Shown: one piece after another, positions 9,553 to 18,054 of the stretch
Position numbering within the stretch: the first letter of the stretch is position 1
How the letters are laid out: each line of letters opens with the position of its first letter
Assembly: GCF_003429095.1 (NCBI RefSeq)
Contig: NZ_QVTE01000033.1
Span: 1-64,000 of the forward strand
Length of the DNA: 64,000 bases
From: Peribacillus saganii
GTDB lineage: Bacteria > Bacillota > Bacilli > Bacillales > DSM-1321
Direction: 5' to 3'
Notes under the pieces: generated by a model
The model's input: the letters and a program-made list of their open reading frames with translations, nothing else
Told to the model about the DNA's origin: nothing
Databases searched by the model: none
Made by a program: the position numbers and the translations under genes

Positions 9553-9592
9553 AATAAAACCCCGCCAAATCAAAATTTGGCAGGGTTTTATT
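9553..9592 (-). terminator. rnpB terminator
   Basis: An 18-bp stem with one mismatch (AATAAAACCCCGCCAAAT / ATTTGGCAGGGTTTTATT) and a 4-base loop, 45 bases past the mature 3' end of rnpB. Confidence 0.85.
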
Positions 9593-9636
9593 ATAGGGCA
9601 ATTCTCCGCCCTGAAGGATTTTATAATTCATTTGGG

Positions 9637-10048
9637 ATGTTTGTTAACGTTCTGTAAGCCATGTTTTGTACCGTTGTACTGCAATCGATTGCTCATCTCG
9701 TACTCAGGTGGTAATCATCTATCTACAAGCACAATTTGTACCTGTCTTTCCCCTCGTTCATTTCCAAGGAAGAAAGTTCCCCTACCAAAATTTGGGTTTC
9801 TCGCTCGTGGGGTTTACCTCGTTCCACCCTTTCCATTTCTGGAAAGGCTCCGTCACTGTGGCACTTTTATAGGTATTCACGCCATATTCATTAAGAACTT
9901 AGGCATTTTCCCGGCCGTCAGCATCAAATGCTGCCCTGGCTTATTTTTTCGCCAGGCACGAACACTACAGGCATCTCAGCCTGTGCGAGCATGGACTTTC
10001 CTCTACAGCGTGATTGCTGCAGCAATTACCCAAACGTTAATCACAACA
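9637..10048 (-). ncRNA. rnpB: RNase P RNA, class B (Bacillus type)
   Basis: Catalytic RNA of ribonuclease P, which matures tRNA 5' ends. The minus strand shows the conserved blocks of B. subtilis rnpB in order: GAGGAAAGTCCATGCTCGCA near the 5' end, GCTGACGGC, GTGCCACAGTGACG, GGTAAACCCC, GAGCGAGAAACCCAAATTTT, ACCTGAGTACGAG and ACAAAACATGGCTTACAGAA at the 3' end. The ends TTAACGTT and AACGTTAA pair as helix P1. It lies between ypsC and gpsB as in B. subtilis. Boundaries are good to a few bases. A long open frame on the other strand here is not a gene. Confidence 0.96.
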
Positions 10049-10054
10049 TAATTG

Positions 10055-10083
10055 ATTATATCGGAGTTTTGCTAAACGTGCAA
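10055..10083 (-). promoter_or_regulatory. Sigma-A promoter of rnpB
   Basis: TTGCAC, 17-base spacer, TATAAT on the minus strand. The start predicted 7 bases downstream falls on the 5' end of rnpB. Confidence 0.85.
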
Positions 10084-10105
10084 TGGTAAATAAGGCCAGC
10101 TGCCG

Positions 10106-10417
10106 TTAGTCAAAGAGCTTGTTTCCAAAAACATGCTTCTCCAAATTTGACAGCCTTTTAAGAATGTCAAAGTTTGTTGTTCCGGGCGCAGCACCAGGAG
10201 TCTGCTGGACCTGGCGTCTTGATACATCCTCTGCCTGCTTCTTCAAGCGGAGATTTTCCTGCCTTAGATCCTCAATTTCCTGATGGAACACTTCATAATC
10301 TTTTATGATTAGATCTAAAAATTGATCTACATCTTCCTGTTTATAGCCCCGCATGGCTGTTTTAAAATCCTTTTCAAGAATATCCTTTGCAGTCAATTTT
10401 ATCTTATCAGATAGCAT
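10106..10417 (-). CDS. gpsB: Cell-cycle protein GpsB
   Basis: A 103-residue DivIVA-like coiled-coil protein. The N-terminal membrane-associated domain is clear ([25 protein letters not shown]), followed by a coiled coil to about residue 70, a variable linker and the short C-terminal multimerisation helices ending [10 protein letters not shown]. GpsB moves PBP1 between lateral wall and septum, and ponA lies in the same region. Start 10417 is preferred over a GTG 9 bases upstream because GAGGTGG then sits 5 bases away. Confidence 0.95.
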   Translation of the reverse strand: MLSDKIKLTAKDILEKDFKTAMRGYKQEDVDQFLDLIIKDYEVFHQEIEDLRQENLRLKKQAEDVSRRQVQQTPGAAPGTTNFDILKRLSNLEKHVFGNKLFD

Positions 10418-10514
10418 AAGACCCACCTCAATACTTTCGCCAAACGTCTTTTCTTATATTTTTCCAAAAAGCGAGGAATTTGTCAACGAATGATGAAGGA
10501 AAAACATTTTAGAG

Positions 10515-11069
10515 TTAAGTCCAATCATCCTGTACTTGATCTTCAATTACTTGCTGGAGATCATCAAATGTTATCTGATGAACACGATACCCGCTTGCTT
10601 CACAATGTTTCTTGGCGTCTTTATAGACATACTTTGGCGAACCGTCCCTCTCCTCATCATAGACAATCAGCATTGCATCACTCTTTTGAAGCATGAACAT
10701 ACTTTTTGCACGTAATTGGGCCGGACCTTCATAGGGTTTTTTAGATATAGAATCAACAAAATCCGCCCTGGCTAGTATGCTCTCATAATATTCCCGATTA
10801 TGCTCCTTCCAGGATTCTTCCTGGTTTAAATAAGGTGTCAGTACAGCAAGGCGGAGCAGGCTGTACTCTTCTTTCAATTCGAGCACCATCTCCGCTCCCC
10901 AAAGCTCCACGCCGAGCTGACCGTTAATAATTACCCATTCAACGCCCTCTTCAGCCAATAGAGCTATTCGCTGTTTAATTGCGCTTTGAATATATTTTAC
11001 ACCCGGATGATCATTTTTAAAAATGCCAAATTCAAAAGGTTTGTAGCCCGTCAAGTATAAAACCTTCAT
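10515..11069 (-). CDS. ypsA: YpsA, SLOG-superfamily protein (DUF1273)
   Basis: A 184-residue protein beginning MKVLYLTGYKPFEFGIF, as in B. subtilis YpsA. The Rossmann-like SLOG fold is indicated by INGQLGVELW and by DEERDGSPKY in the second half. The family probably binds a nucleotide-type ligand, and in B. subtilis and S. aureus YpsA has been linked to cell division, consistent with gpsB next door. The start at 11069 follows family alignment; the ribosome site there is weak, and an upstream ATG at 11090 is possible. Confidence 0.9.
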   Translation of the reverse strand: MKVLYLTGYKPFEFGIFKNDHPGVKYIQSAIKQRIALLAEEGVEWVIINGQLGVELWGAEMVLELKEEYSLLRLAVLTPYLNQEESWKEHNREYYESILARADFVDSISKKPYEGPAQLRAKSMFMLQKSDAMLIVYDEERDGSPKYVYKDAKKHCEASGYRVHQITFDDLQQVIEDQVQDDWT

Positions 11070-11108
11070 TGCAAAACTACATCCCTTCATTCCTTATTAT
11101 GTAAAAGA

Positions 11109-11133
11109 GCAAGGGCTTCCGGACAGCCCTTGC
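11109..11133 (-). terminator. cotD terminator
   Basis: Perfect 9-bp stem GCAAGGGCT / AGCCCTTGC with a 7-base loop, followed by TCTTTT on the minus strand, just after the cotD stop codon. Confidence 0.75.
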
Positions 11134-11139
11134 AACTTA

Positions 11140-11652
11140 TTAGAAGCAGATTCCCGGTCTTCTTGGAGGACAGAAAGCTGGTGATACAGGCGGACACATT
11201 GCTGGTGATACAGGCGGATGTCCTGGGCAAGCAAAATGCTGGTTCTTGCATGTGTTGACAACGGATTGAGTTTGAGGGAAGTAGTGTTGATGGTTAAAGA
11301 TATGATTATTTACCGTTGTAGTGTGTGTTGGATGGACGTGCGGCACAATATGCGGAATCACATTTTGGTTTACTACATTTTGTGTTGGATGAACTACCGT
11401 TGGAAGTACGTTTGCCGGAGCCACCTGAGTTGGACCACCATATGCAGGCCCAGTTTGCGTTCCCATTACTCCCGGTCCTGGTCCCATACCCATTGGACCA
11501 GTCTGTGCGCCCATAACGCCAGGTGCCATACCCATAGGTCCGGTTTGTGCCCCCATAACACCAGTTGACGGATACATAGGACCGGTTTGTGCGCCCATTA
11601 CCCCATACGGTTTTTTACCGCAGCAGCTACTGCGCATTTTAGACATATCCAT
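11140..11652 (-). CDS. cotD: CotD-family spore coat protein with GVMGAQTGP repeats
   Basis: A 170-residue inner spore coat protein. The N-terminal half (about 15-75) consists of four or five copies of a 10-14 residue repeat, GVMGAQTGPM or close variants. The C-terminal half has the CotD hallmarks: V(V)HPTQNVVNQNVIPHIVP-type segments rich in His and Val, then Pro/Cys-rich CPPVSPA repeats. Its place between ypsA and mrfB matches B. subtilis cotD. The gene is monocistronic, with its own ribosome site AAAGGGG and terminator. Mother-cell expression is expected from the family; I did not identify a sigma-K promoter. Confidence 0.88.
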   Translation of the reverse strand: MDMSKMRSSCCGKKPYGVMGAQTGPMYPSTGVMGAQTGPMGMAPGVMGAQTGPMGMGPGPGVMGTQTGPAYGGPTQVAPANVLPTVVHPTQNVVNQNVIPHIVPHVHPTHTTTVNNHIFNHQHYFPQTQSVVNTCKNQHFACPGHPPVSPAMCPPVSPAFCPPRRPGICF

Positions 11653-11737
11653 TAATAAATCCCCTTTCGGCAGGTTTTGTATTACAGTAACAGACTATGA
11701 CGAAAGGGGGATACATGTACTAATGAAAGTACCTAAT

Positions 11738-11833
11738 TTATAAGAAGGAATAGAAGTTTTCTTTTAAAGTTGAAAAAAGAATTGCCGTTAGGCATACGAC
11801 AACGAAGAATAAGACTAATACAGCTTTGTACAT
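11738..11833 (-). CDS. Possible 31-aa single-span membrane peptide
   Basis: An ATG frame of 31 codons encoding MYKAVLVLFFVVVCLTAIL followed by a short charged tail, so one hydrophobic helix with a Cys in it. GGGG lies 9 bases upstream of the ATG. It falls between cotD and mrfB. Such peptides are common in Bacillus but chance cannot be excluded at this length, and I recognise no family. Confidence 0.4.
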   Translation of the reverse strand: MYKAVLVLFFVVVCLTAILFSTLKENFYSFL

Positions 11834-11980
11834 ATTAACAGCCCCGCTTGTAAAAGATTTTCCCGCACAGTTAATCATTTTACACATTTTGTTAAAAATC
11901 GACAATAGTTTTATGCAAAAGAATTAAGCTAACTATATGAAAATTTAGTGTCGTTCAAAATCTTAGATCTGATTTTCCCC

Positions 11981-13258
11981 TCACCGATCATCAGCTGATA
12001 AAGCCGCGTTTTTCGCTTTCTTTTTTTGCAGGCGGGCACTCCTTTTTTCCAGATCTTCTGGAGTTAGACCGTACAGGCTTATTCTGCCGTTCAGTATTAC
12101 ATAAAGTGTTTCTGTCGCAAATAAAGCTGCCTCATAATCCCTGAAGTGGTGCTCATGCATTTTGGCCAATTCATGCCATGCCTCCACTCTTTGCCGTTCA
12201 TTTCCGCCAGCAGCTACAAGTTCCCAGGCTTCCTTTGCTTTATTATACTGTTTATCCTTTTTCCATTGAAGAGCCAGTCCATGCAGGGCAGTTAGTTGTT
12301 CTGTTTCTGTCCCTTCTTGAATCGCAGCCTCATAAGTCTGCCGGGCGGCTTCTGCATTCCCTAGCAGCTTCAGCCACCTCGCAATTTCCAGCGACTCTCT
12401 ATTATAGCCATCCAATTGAAGTACTTGCCGTGAAAGATGGATATAAAGCGTAATTAACGAGAGTACATCAATTTCGTTATGCTTCATGATGCCAAATAAT
12501 ATCTCCGGATCCTTACGCTCAACAAAATCGAAGTAAATAATGGGCGCTAAATAGCCAGGGATATCATTTTCCCTTTGCACTCCAAGAATGTCCTTCTCCA
12601 CTGCTGCCAGTTTTACTTTGTCAAGCTTGTTTTTCCAAAGCCTTCTCGAACCATGGTACAAATCAAAATGGCCGAAATCAGGAAGTTTTGGCACATGCTC
12701 CTTGATCAGCGTGTGCCTTGTTTTCAGCTGAGGCCAATCAAACGCTTTCCCATTGTAGGTGACAAGCGTTTCATAATTGACCTTTTCTAAAAAGCTTTGA
12801 TACAGCGGAATTTCATTTCCAGGCTCAGGAAGGATGTGCTGCCGGACGACAACACGGTCATTCTCAAAAAAAGCGTATCCAAGCAAAAAGATTGTATTGC
12901 CAGTACCTCCACCGAGTCCGGTTGTTTCCGTATCAAAAAAGAAAAGGTCCCCTGCCTGATGCCCTGCACTAGAAAGAGGGTGCTCAAGAGGACTATTGTT
13001 CCAGCTGTCAACTATGCCCAATAAATCGTTAAAGCGATAGCTGCCATGCTGATAATCAAGGGGATAACTAGTCTCTCTTATCAGGCAATGGCTGCCGTCC
13101 AATCGATAAACGCTTGTTAAGTTTTCCGTCCATTTTTCTAAAAAGGGAATGGCCGAAAAGTTATCTTTAGTCGTCTTCTTCTCTTTCGGAACGGTGTTTT
13201 CCGTTTCCGGAAGAGATATATGGCTTTTCATCCGTCCAAGTTTGCTTTTCAGCGACAT
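11981..13258 (-). CDS. mrfB: MrfB (YprB), DnaQ/RNase H-like exonuclease with TPR-like tail
   Basis: A 425-residue protein with an RNase H-fold exonuclease domain (about 90-275). The metal-binding block FFDTETTGLGGGTGN is near residue 106, followed by YNGKAFDWPQLK and KHNEIDVLSLI with the later acidic residues. The C-terminal third is helical and TPR-like (LLGNAEAARQTYEAA). In B. subtilis YprB/MrfB works with the helicase MrfA in repair of mitomycin C lesions independently of UvrABC. Here it directly follows mrfA with a 21-base gap, so the pair is an operon. Confidence 0.92.
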   Translation of the reverse strand: MSLKSKLGRMKSHISLPETENTVPKEKKTTKDNFSAIPFLEKWTENLTSVYRLDGSHCLIRETSYPLDYQHGSYRFNDLLGIVDSWNNSPLEHPLSSAGHQAGDLFFFDTETTGLGGGTGNTIFLLGYAFFENDRVVVRQHILPEPGNEIPLYQSFLEKVNYETLVTYNGKAFDWPQLKTRHTLIKEHVPKLPDFGHFDLYHGSRRLWKNKLDKVKLAAVEKDILGVQRENDIPGYLAPIIYFDFVERKDPEILFGIMKHNEIDVLSLITLYIHLSRQVLQLDGYNRESLEIARWLKLLGNAEAARQTYEAAIQEGTETEQLTALHGLALQWKKDKQYNKAKEAWELVAAGGNERQRVEAWHELAKMHEHHFRDYEAALFATETLYVILNGRISLYGLTPEDLEKRSARLQKKKAKNAALSADDR

Positions 13259-13279
13259 GCCACCACTGCCCTTCTTATA

Positions 13280-15556
13280 CTATATAATCTCAGATCCAAA
13301 CAGCTTCAGGAGCTGGACGGCATCCCTTTTTGCAGAATCAGATGCTGAATCTGTCCCCACACAGGATGGGCATCCCGTTTCACATTGGCATCGCTCTATC
13401 ATCTGCCTTGTCTCACGCAAGATCAAATCCGCATTTTCATATACCTTTTCACTTAGCCCGACGCCACCCGGATACCGATCGTAAATAAAAATCGTTGGTT
13501 TTTCATTATGTGCCGCTTTCACCTGCGGGTACACATGGATATCATGCGGATCACACATTACATACAAGGGCACCATGCCGTTTAACGCTTGTGCTGCGCC
13601 AATCATTCCCTGCTCAATCCTGTTTTCATCCCAGCCAAGTTTTACAGGATTAAGAGAAAGCATGGCTGAAGCAGTATGAAGCTCTTCCTCAGGCAGTGTA
13701 ATGGGGCCAGACCCGATATTGTCATGAGTATCGAATTTGATTTTTTTGAAAATCGTCGCCATAGCCCGAACGGAAACGTCCCCAAATGCAGCTTCATGTG
13801 AATCTGAGTTTCTTTGTTTGTCAATTTCAAGCACTGAGAGCTGAACGGCAAGATTTGCATCTGTATAGTAATCGACATTCACTTCACGCACATATGCTTT
13901 TTTTTCTTCCCAATCCAGCTCCTCGACTTGAAATTGGACCCCCTGATGCAGATAAATCGCCTCATCATGAAGCAGCGTCATTGCACTATATCGGTCCATC
14001 TCTCCGATAACCTTTACATCCGGTTCATTCGTCAAATCAATGATCACCACATTTTCCTGAGAAGCAGAACGCAGGGAAATGTTATGCGCCGGGAAAGCGT
14101 CATTCATCCAAAACCACTTCCCGTTATTTTCATGGAGGACACGTTCCTCGGTCAAAAACTCAAGGACATCTGCAATCTCAGCTTTCCCAAAAGTTTCCCC
14201 TGCTTTAAAAGGCAGCTCATACGCAGCGCATTTTACATGATCGACCAGAATAACAAGGTTATCCGGGTTTATTCGTGCTGTTTCCGGATTCTTGCCGAAA
14301 AAATATTCCGGATTTTGGACAATATATTGGTCAAGGGCGCTGGAGCTGCCTACCATTATGATCAGCGCTTCCCCATGCCGCCGTCCCGCTCGGCCGGCCT
14401 GCTGCCAGGCACTGGCGATTGAACCCGGATATCCAGTCATAATGCATACCTGCAGCTGGCCTATATCTACACCAAGCTCCAGTGCATTTGTGCTGACTAC
14501 ACCATAAATGCTGCCTTCCCTCAGACCCTTTTCAATTTCCCTGCGCTGCTTCGGTAGGTAACCGCCTCGATAACCACGGATAGATTTCGGTCCAAGTTGC
14601 TTTGATACCAATTCCTGAAGATACGTTAGCAGAATTTCCACCCTAACTCGGCTTCTGGCAAACACGATTGTTTGAATCTTGTTCCTTAAAAATTCCATTG
14701 CAAGTCTTCTTGCTTCCAGAATAGCACTTCTTCTGATATTAAGCGGCTTATTTACGATTGGAGGATTATAAAAAACAAAGTGTTTTTTCCCGCTTGGCGC
14801 TCCATTATTGTTTACAAGAACCATGCTCTTTTCAGTTAGCTCTTCAGCAAGCTCCTTTGGATTTGCTATTGTTGCTGAGGTACAAATAAACACCGGATCG
14901 CTGCCGTAGAAATGGCAGATCCGCTTTAGCCTTCTAATTACATTGGCGGTATGGCTGCCAAATACTCCTCTATATATGTGAAGTTCATCTATAATCACAT
15001 ATTTCAGGTTCTCAAATAGGGATACCCATTTTGTATGGTGAGGTAAAATCCCCGAATGCAGCATATCAGGGTTGGTTATAACTATATGTCCAGCCTTGCG
15101 GATTTTTTGGCGGATATTGGATGGAGTATCACCATCATAGGTGTAGCTGTTAATATTGACCTCCATCTCAGTGATCATTTCATGCAATTCGCTTTTCTGA
15201 TCATAACTTAATGCCTTTGTCGGGAATATGTAAAGAGCCCTTGTTTTGTCATTTTCAAGAATTGATTGAATCACCGGCAGGTTATAGCACAATGTTTTTC
15301 CAGAAGCGGTCGGCGTAACGGCGACTAGGCTCTTTCCCTTGGTCGCCGCTTCAAATGCAGTTGCCTGGTGGGTGTACAGCCCGTCAATCTTTCGTTTCTT
15401 TAACGCCTCCTGTAACCTTTTATCCATTGTTTCAGGATACGGAACTACTGAAGCTGGTTTTGCGTCTATAGTATGCCAATGGGCAATGTTATCTTTAAAA
15501 TCTTCATTCGTTTTTAGCTCTGAAATCAATTCCTGGAGATTTTTTCGCAGTTTCAT
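13280..15556 (-). CDS. mrfA: MrfA (YprA), DEXH-box helicase with C-terminal zinc/DUF1998 domain
   Basis: A 758-residue superfamily 2 helicase. Walker A is TPTASGKTLCYNLP near residue 83, the DEXH box is IIDELH, motif III SAT is in FICTSATIA, and motif VI is QQAGRAGRRHG. The C-terminal DUF1998-type region carries four cysteines in CQCETGCPSC, the metal site of MrfA proteins. In B. subtilis MrfA acts with MrfB on mitomycin-damaged DNA. Start 15556 has GGGGTGA 5 bases upstream. A LexA-box-like palindrome lies 28 bases before the start. Confidence 0.93.
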   Translation of the reverse strand: MKLRKNLQELISELKTNEDFKDNIAHWHTIDAKPASVVPYPETMDKRLQEALKKRKIDGLYTHQATAFEAATKGKSLVAVTPTASGKTLCYNLPVIQSILENDKTRALYIFPTKALSYDQKSELHEMITEMEVNINSYTYDGDTPSNIRQKIRKAGHIVITNPDMLHSGILPHHTKWVSLFENLKYVIIDELHIYRGVFGSHTANVIRRLKRICHFYGSDPVFICTSATIANPKELAEELTEKSMVLVNNNGAPSGKKHFVFYNPPIVNKPLNIRRSAILEARRLAMEFLRNKIQTIVFARSRVRVEILLTYLQELVSKQLGPKSIRGYRGGYLPKQRREIEKGLREGSIYGVVSTNALELGVDIGQLQVCIMTGYPGSIASAWQQAGRAGRRHGEALIIMVGSSSALDQYIVQNPEYFFGKNPETARINPDNLVILVDHVKCAAYELPFKAGETFGKAEIADVLEFLTEERVLHENNGKWFWMNDAFPAHNISLRSASQENVVIIDLTNEPDVKVIGEMDRYSAMTLLHDEAIYLHQGVQFQVEELDWEEKKAYVREVNVDYYTDANLAVQLSVLEIDKQRNSDSHEAAFGDVSVRAMATIFKKIKFDTHDNIGSGPITLPEEELHTASAMLSLNPVKLGWDENRIEQGMIGAAQALNGMVPLYVMCDPHDIHVYPQVKAAHNEKPTIFIYDRYPGGVGLSEKVYENADLILRETRQMIERCQCETGCPSCVGTDSASDSAKRDAVQLLKLFGSEII

Positions 15557-15583
15557 TATTATCACCCCATTCTTTTATTTTAA

Positions 15584-15597
15584 CGAATGAATGTTCG
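15584..15597. promoter_or_regulatory. LexA (SOS) box-like palindrome upstream of mrfAB
   Basis: CGAATGAATGTTCG matches the Bacillus LexA operator consensus CGAACRNRYGTTCG at 13 of 14 positions; the exception is T for C at position 5. It lies between the ribosome site of mrfA and the likely promoter region. Confidence 0.45.
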
Positions 15598-15711
15598 TTT
15601 AAAAAGGAATAAATTTTTACATTTTAACATTCTTTCATTTTTGGATTCTTTTGTTCAAAAAGGAGAGGGTGAAAAACGTGAATAGTTGAACGAATCGAAG
15701 GAGGCATATCT

Positions 15712-16088
15712 GTGCTGCTGCGATCTTGATTGTTGATACTGAGTTAATGCATTGGCCAAGATCAATATACTGAGGCATATTCGTGCCCTGTACTGTGCCA
15801 TAATCTACATCATTGAATTGGAATTCACCGCAGTAAGTAGTTAGGATAACTGTTTCTCGAGGCAGGGAAGTTGAAAGCTCTCGATAATACTCTCCCTCTT
15901 TGTCCGGTGCGTCACAGCCTCAAATGGATCTGTATAACAAAGCTGTGCTCATACGCTCTGTATGCAGCAATCCCTTTTAAAGTAAAAACAAATGTGTCCT
16001 GCAGGCTGACTGTATTTTCAGCCTTAGCACAGACTCCGACAACAGTACATCCGCCAGTTGCTGTTTGTTCCCATTGATCACAAAACAT
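15712..16088 (-). pseudogene. hcp: Decayed hydroxylamine reductase / hybrid-cluster protein gene (hcp)
   Basis: From the ATG at 16088, with GAGGGG 8 bases upstream, the minus strand encodes MFCDQWEQTATGGCTVVGVC, the N-terminal iron-sulfur motif of Hcp with its second cysteine changed to Trp, then LQDTFVFTLKGIAAY. Near 15920 the frame shifts and the next 69 codons read GCDAPDKEGEYYREL, LPRETVILTTYCGEF, NDVDYGTVQGTN and YIDLGQCINSVSTIKIAAA, which are C-terminal Hcp blocks. About 300 or more internal residues and the final C-terminus are absent, so it is non-functional. Recognition rests on remembered family motifs. Confidence 0.8.
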
Positions 16089-16271
16089 TACGTCTTCCCC
16101 TCTCTTCATGTTCTGCTTTTCCATCATACCAGCTATAATTTTGAAATATTGTGATGGGCGTAGCACTTTTTCATTGTTCACTGTTTTTACATATTTAAGC
16201 TTTGAATGCACCAACAGGTTTCTATTATCATAGATTGATTAGAAGAAGCATTCATACAGGAGGGATAATCC

Positions 16272-16745
16272 TTGGCTACACCTGAAAACAATCACCCCTC
16301 TAAGAATTGGAAGAAAGATGCATTCAGCGATTTCATTCATTCAATGGACCGATTATTCGGTGATAAGCCGATTAAAGGTTTACTACAGTCGATGGATGAT
16401 TTCTTTGCCACGGCTTCAATGGAGAAAACCTTTCCAGTCGAGCTAACCGAAAAAGAAAGCGCATATGTCGTCATCGCCAAACTTCCGGGGATTAGCCGCG
16501 AACAGATTGAACTGGAGTTTTATTCTCAAACCCTGTTCATTTCTATCAGCCATCATGAATTAGAAATGGTAGAGAACGAATCAAAAGGGATCTTTAAAAA
16601 GCACTCATCCACTCGCAGGCTGTCCCATTCGGTAGGCTTTGCAAAACCTGTCATGGGAGAACACATCAAAGCAAACCATCGCAACGGCCTGCTGGAAATA
16701 ATTGTGCCTAAACTGAAGGGAAAAAGAATTCAAATAATCGAATGA
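16272..16745 (+). CDS. Hsp20/alpha-crystallin family small heat-shock protein
   Basis: A 157-residue protein with an N-terminal arm (about 1-55) containing two FxDxF-type stretches (FSDFIHSMDRLFG, LLQSMDDFFA), then the alpha-crystallin domain: VVIAKLPGISREQIELEF and the end motif NGLLEIIVPK. Expected to be an ATP-independent holdase, possibly spore-associated as with several Bacillus Hsp20 proteins. Start is a TTG at 16272 with AGGAGGG 7-8 bases upstream. It is one of few plus-strand genes here and lies beside the hcp remnant. Confidence 0.86.
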   Translation: MATPENNHPSKNWKKDAFSDFIHSMDRLFGDKPIKGLLQSMDDFFATASMEKTFPVELTEKESAYVVIAKLPGISREQIELEFYSQTLFISISHHELEMVENESKGIFKKHSSTRRLSHSVGFAKPVMGEHIKANHRNGLLEIIVPKLKGKRIQIIE

Positions 16746-16772
16746 GGGGGAGTCTTTGTACCCCCTTGTTTT
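16745..16772 (+). terminator. Terminator of the Hsp20 gene
   Basis: A 6-bp GC-rich stem AGGGGG / CCCCCT with a 10-base loop, followed by TGTTTTTT, overlapping the stop codon. Confidence 0.65.
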
Positions 16773-16788
16773 TTGGTTTTTTTCTAAC

Positions 16789-16837
16789 AAAAAACACGGC
16801 GATATCCACTTAAACGTGAATATAAACCGTGTTTTTT
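16789..16837. terminator. Hairpin between convergent hsp20 and yppG genes
   Basis: An 11-bp perfect stem AAAAAACACGG / CCGTGTTTTTT with a 27-base loop. It could terminate transcription from either side. Confidence 0.65.
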
Positions 16838-16899
16838 CATGAGCTATCGATCTTTTATAATTCTAATTATTAGAATGGTCTCTAGGATGGTATTTCCGG

Positions 16900-17439
16900 T
16901 TATGATTTAAATAGGCTTCCAGCACCTTTAAACATCGCCGATACCTGACTGACCGTATTAAGCACCTGCCCGGCGGTATTCATCATTTTATTGATGTCTA
17001 TAGATCCGTCCTGTGTTTTAAATTGATTGAGCACTGATGAAATACCGGCCTGCTGAGGCTTTTGCATAAAACTCTGTTTCGGATATGGATTAACAAACTG
17101 GTGGATTCCCGGCTGCTGGTGGGGGACCGTGCTCGGCTGGAGCGGGTTATCAAATGGATTATTCTGTTTTTCAGTGTAATAAGGGACAGCTTGGGGAGGG
17201 CTCTGCTGTGTTCCCTGCATATATGTCCCTGCTCCGGCCGTTCCCCCATTAAATGGCGGCCGTTGGTGCGGGTGGAGGTACTGTGCCGGTTCAAAGGCTT
17301 GGTACCCGCCAAACTGCCCGGCAGGAAAACCATAGTGCTGGGGATAGTGCATCTGCTGTGCCATTCCTCCGTATGGCTGAATGGCTGCATCTTGTCTGGT
17401 AAACTGCTGATGTCCAAAAAGGGATCCCATTCTATACAT
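16900..17439 (-). CDS. yppG: YppG-family spore coat protein
   Basis: A 179-residue low-complexity protein rich in Gln, Pro, Gly, Tyr and His in its first 130 residues, followed by the conserved YppG C-terminus: SVLNQFKTQDGSIDINKMMN and a hydrophobic VSQVSAMFKGAGSLFKS end. In B. subtilis YppG is a spore coat-associated protein. It is downstream of yppE as in that genome, though the small gene yppF is not seen between them. Confidence 0.85.
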   Translation of the reverse strand: MYRMGSLFGHQQFTRQDAAIQPYGGMAQQMHYPQHYGFPAGQFGGYQAFEPAQYLHPHQRPPFNGGTAGAGTYMQGTQQSPPQAVPYYTEKQNNPFDNPLQPSTVPHQQPGIHQFVNPYPKQSFMQKPQQAGISSVLNQFKTQDGSIDINKMMNTAGQVLNTVSQVSAMFKGAGSLFKS

Positions 17440-17512
17440 GAGCCCTTCATCCTCCTCGTGATAATAGCTGATATACTATATGAGGAGATTACGAATATGG
17501 TGCGGCACACTT

Positions 17513-17881
17513 TTATTTTAATTTACGTTCTGCTTCCCGTAAAATGTTCTGGAGAGTAAATTCAACCGATTGAACATGGCTCTTAAAACGGCTCAGGCTT
17601 GTTTTGGGATAGAATGCCTGTATCGCAACATTCGATATATTATCTGCCGCCTGGTCTACCTGAAGCGGATATAAATAAGAAAGGCTCTCTACCTTCATCC
17701 AACTTTTAACTGCTTCGGCCCATTCTCTCGCTAAAAGGTGAACATCATCCGCAAACGGCTTAACTTCGGAATAGAAATCGCGTTCCTTCCCTTCGGCTTT
17801 CACCTGTTCAAAAATTTCATCCGCACGGTGATTATATTCAATCAATTTTTTGGTTTGCTCCAAAATAAAGCTTTTATCCAA
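17513..17881 (-). CDS. yppE: YppE-like protein (DUF1798)
   Basis: A 122-residue all-helical protein, close in length and pattern to B. subtilis YppE, whose fold is a four-helix bundle of unknown function. Notable stretches are KLIEYNHRADEIFEQVK and the tail QNILREAERKLK. Translation begins at TTG with AGGAGGG 7 bases upstream. The yppC-yppD-yppE-yppG order is conserved. Confidence 0.85.
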   Translation of the reverse strand: MDKSFILEQTKKLIEYNHRADEIFEQVKAEGKERDFYSEVKPFADDVHLLAREWAEAVKSWMKVESLSYLYPLQVDQAADNISNVAIQAFYPKTSLSRFKSHVQSVEFTLQNILREAERKLK

Positions 17882-18054
17882 AAATGCTCCCTCCTAAGAA
17901 AAACTATGGAGTCAGACATAAGTCTGCTATGTAATTATAAAATAGCAGAAATAACTGTAAATAGCATAGTTATACGTCGGCATTTACGTAAACAAGGCGG
18001 ATTCAACCAATCATTTTAATCGAATGGCAAGCGTCCAGGACTTACAGAATTTTA

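Noticed and set aside
9485-10051. 188-codon plus-strand open frame
   Set aside because: It lies antisense over the RNase P RNA and its terminator; the open frame is incidental.
16089-16214. Upstream extension of the hcp remnant frame as coding sequence
   Set aside because: The residues before MFCDQ do not resemble Hcp, and the ribosome site GAGGGG points to the internal ATG at 16088.
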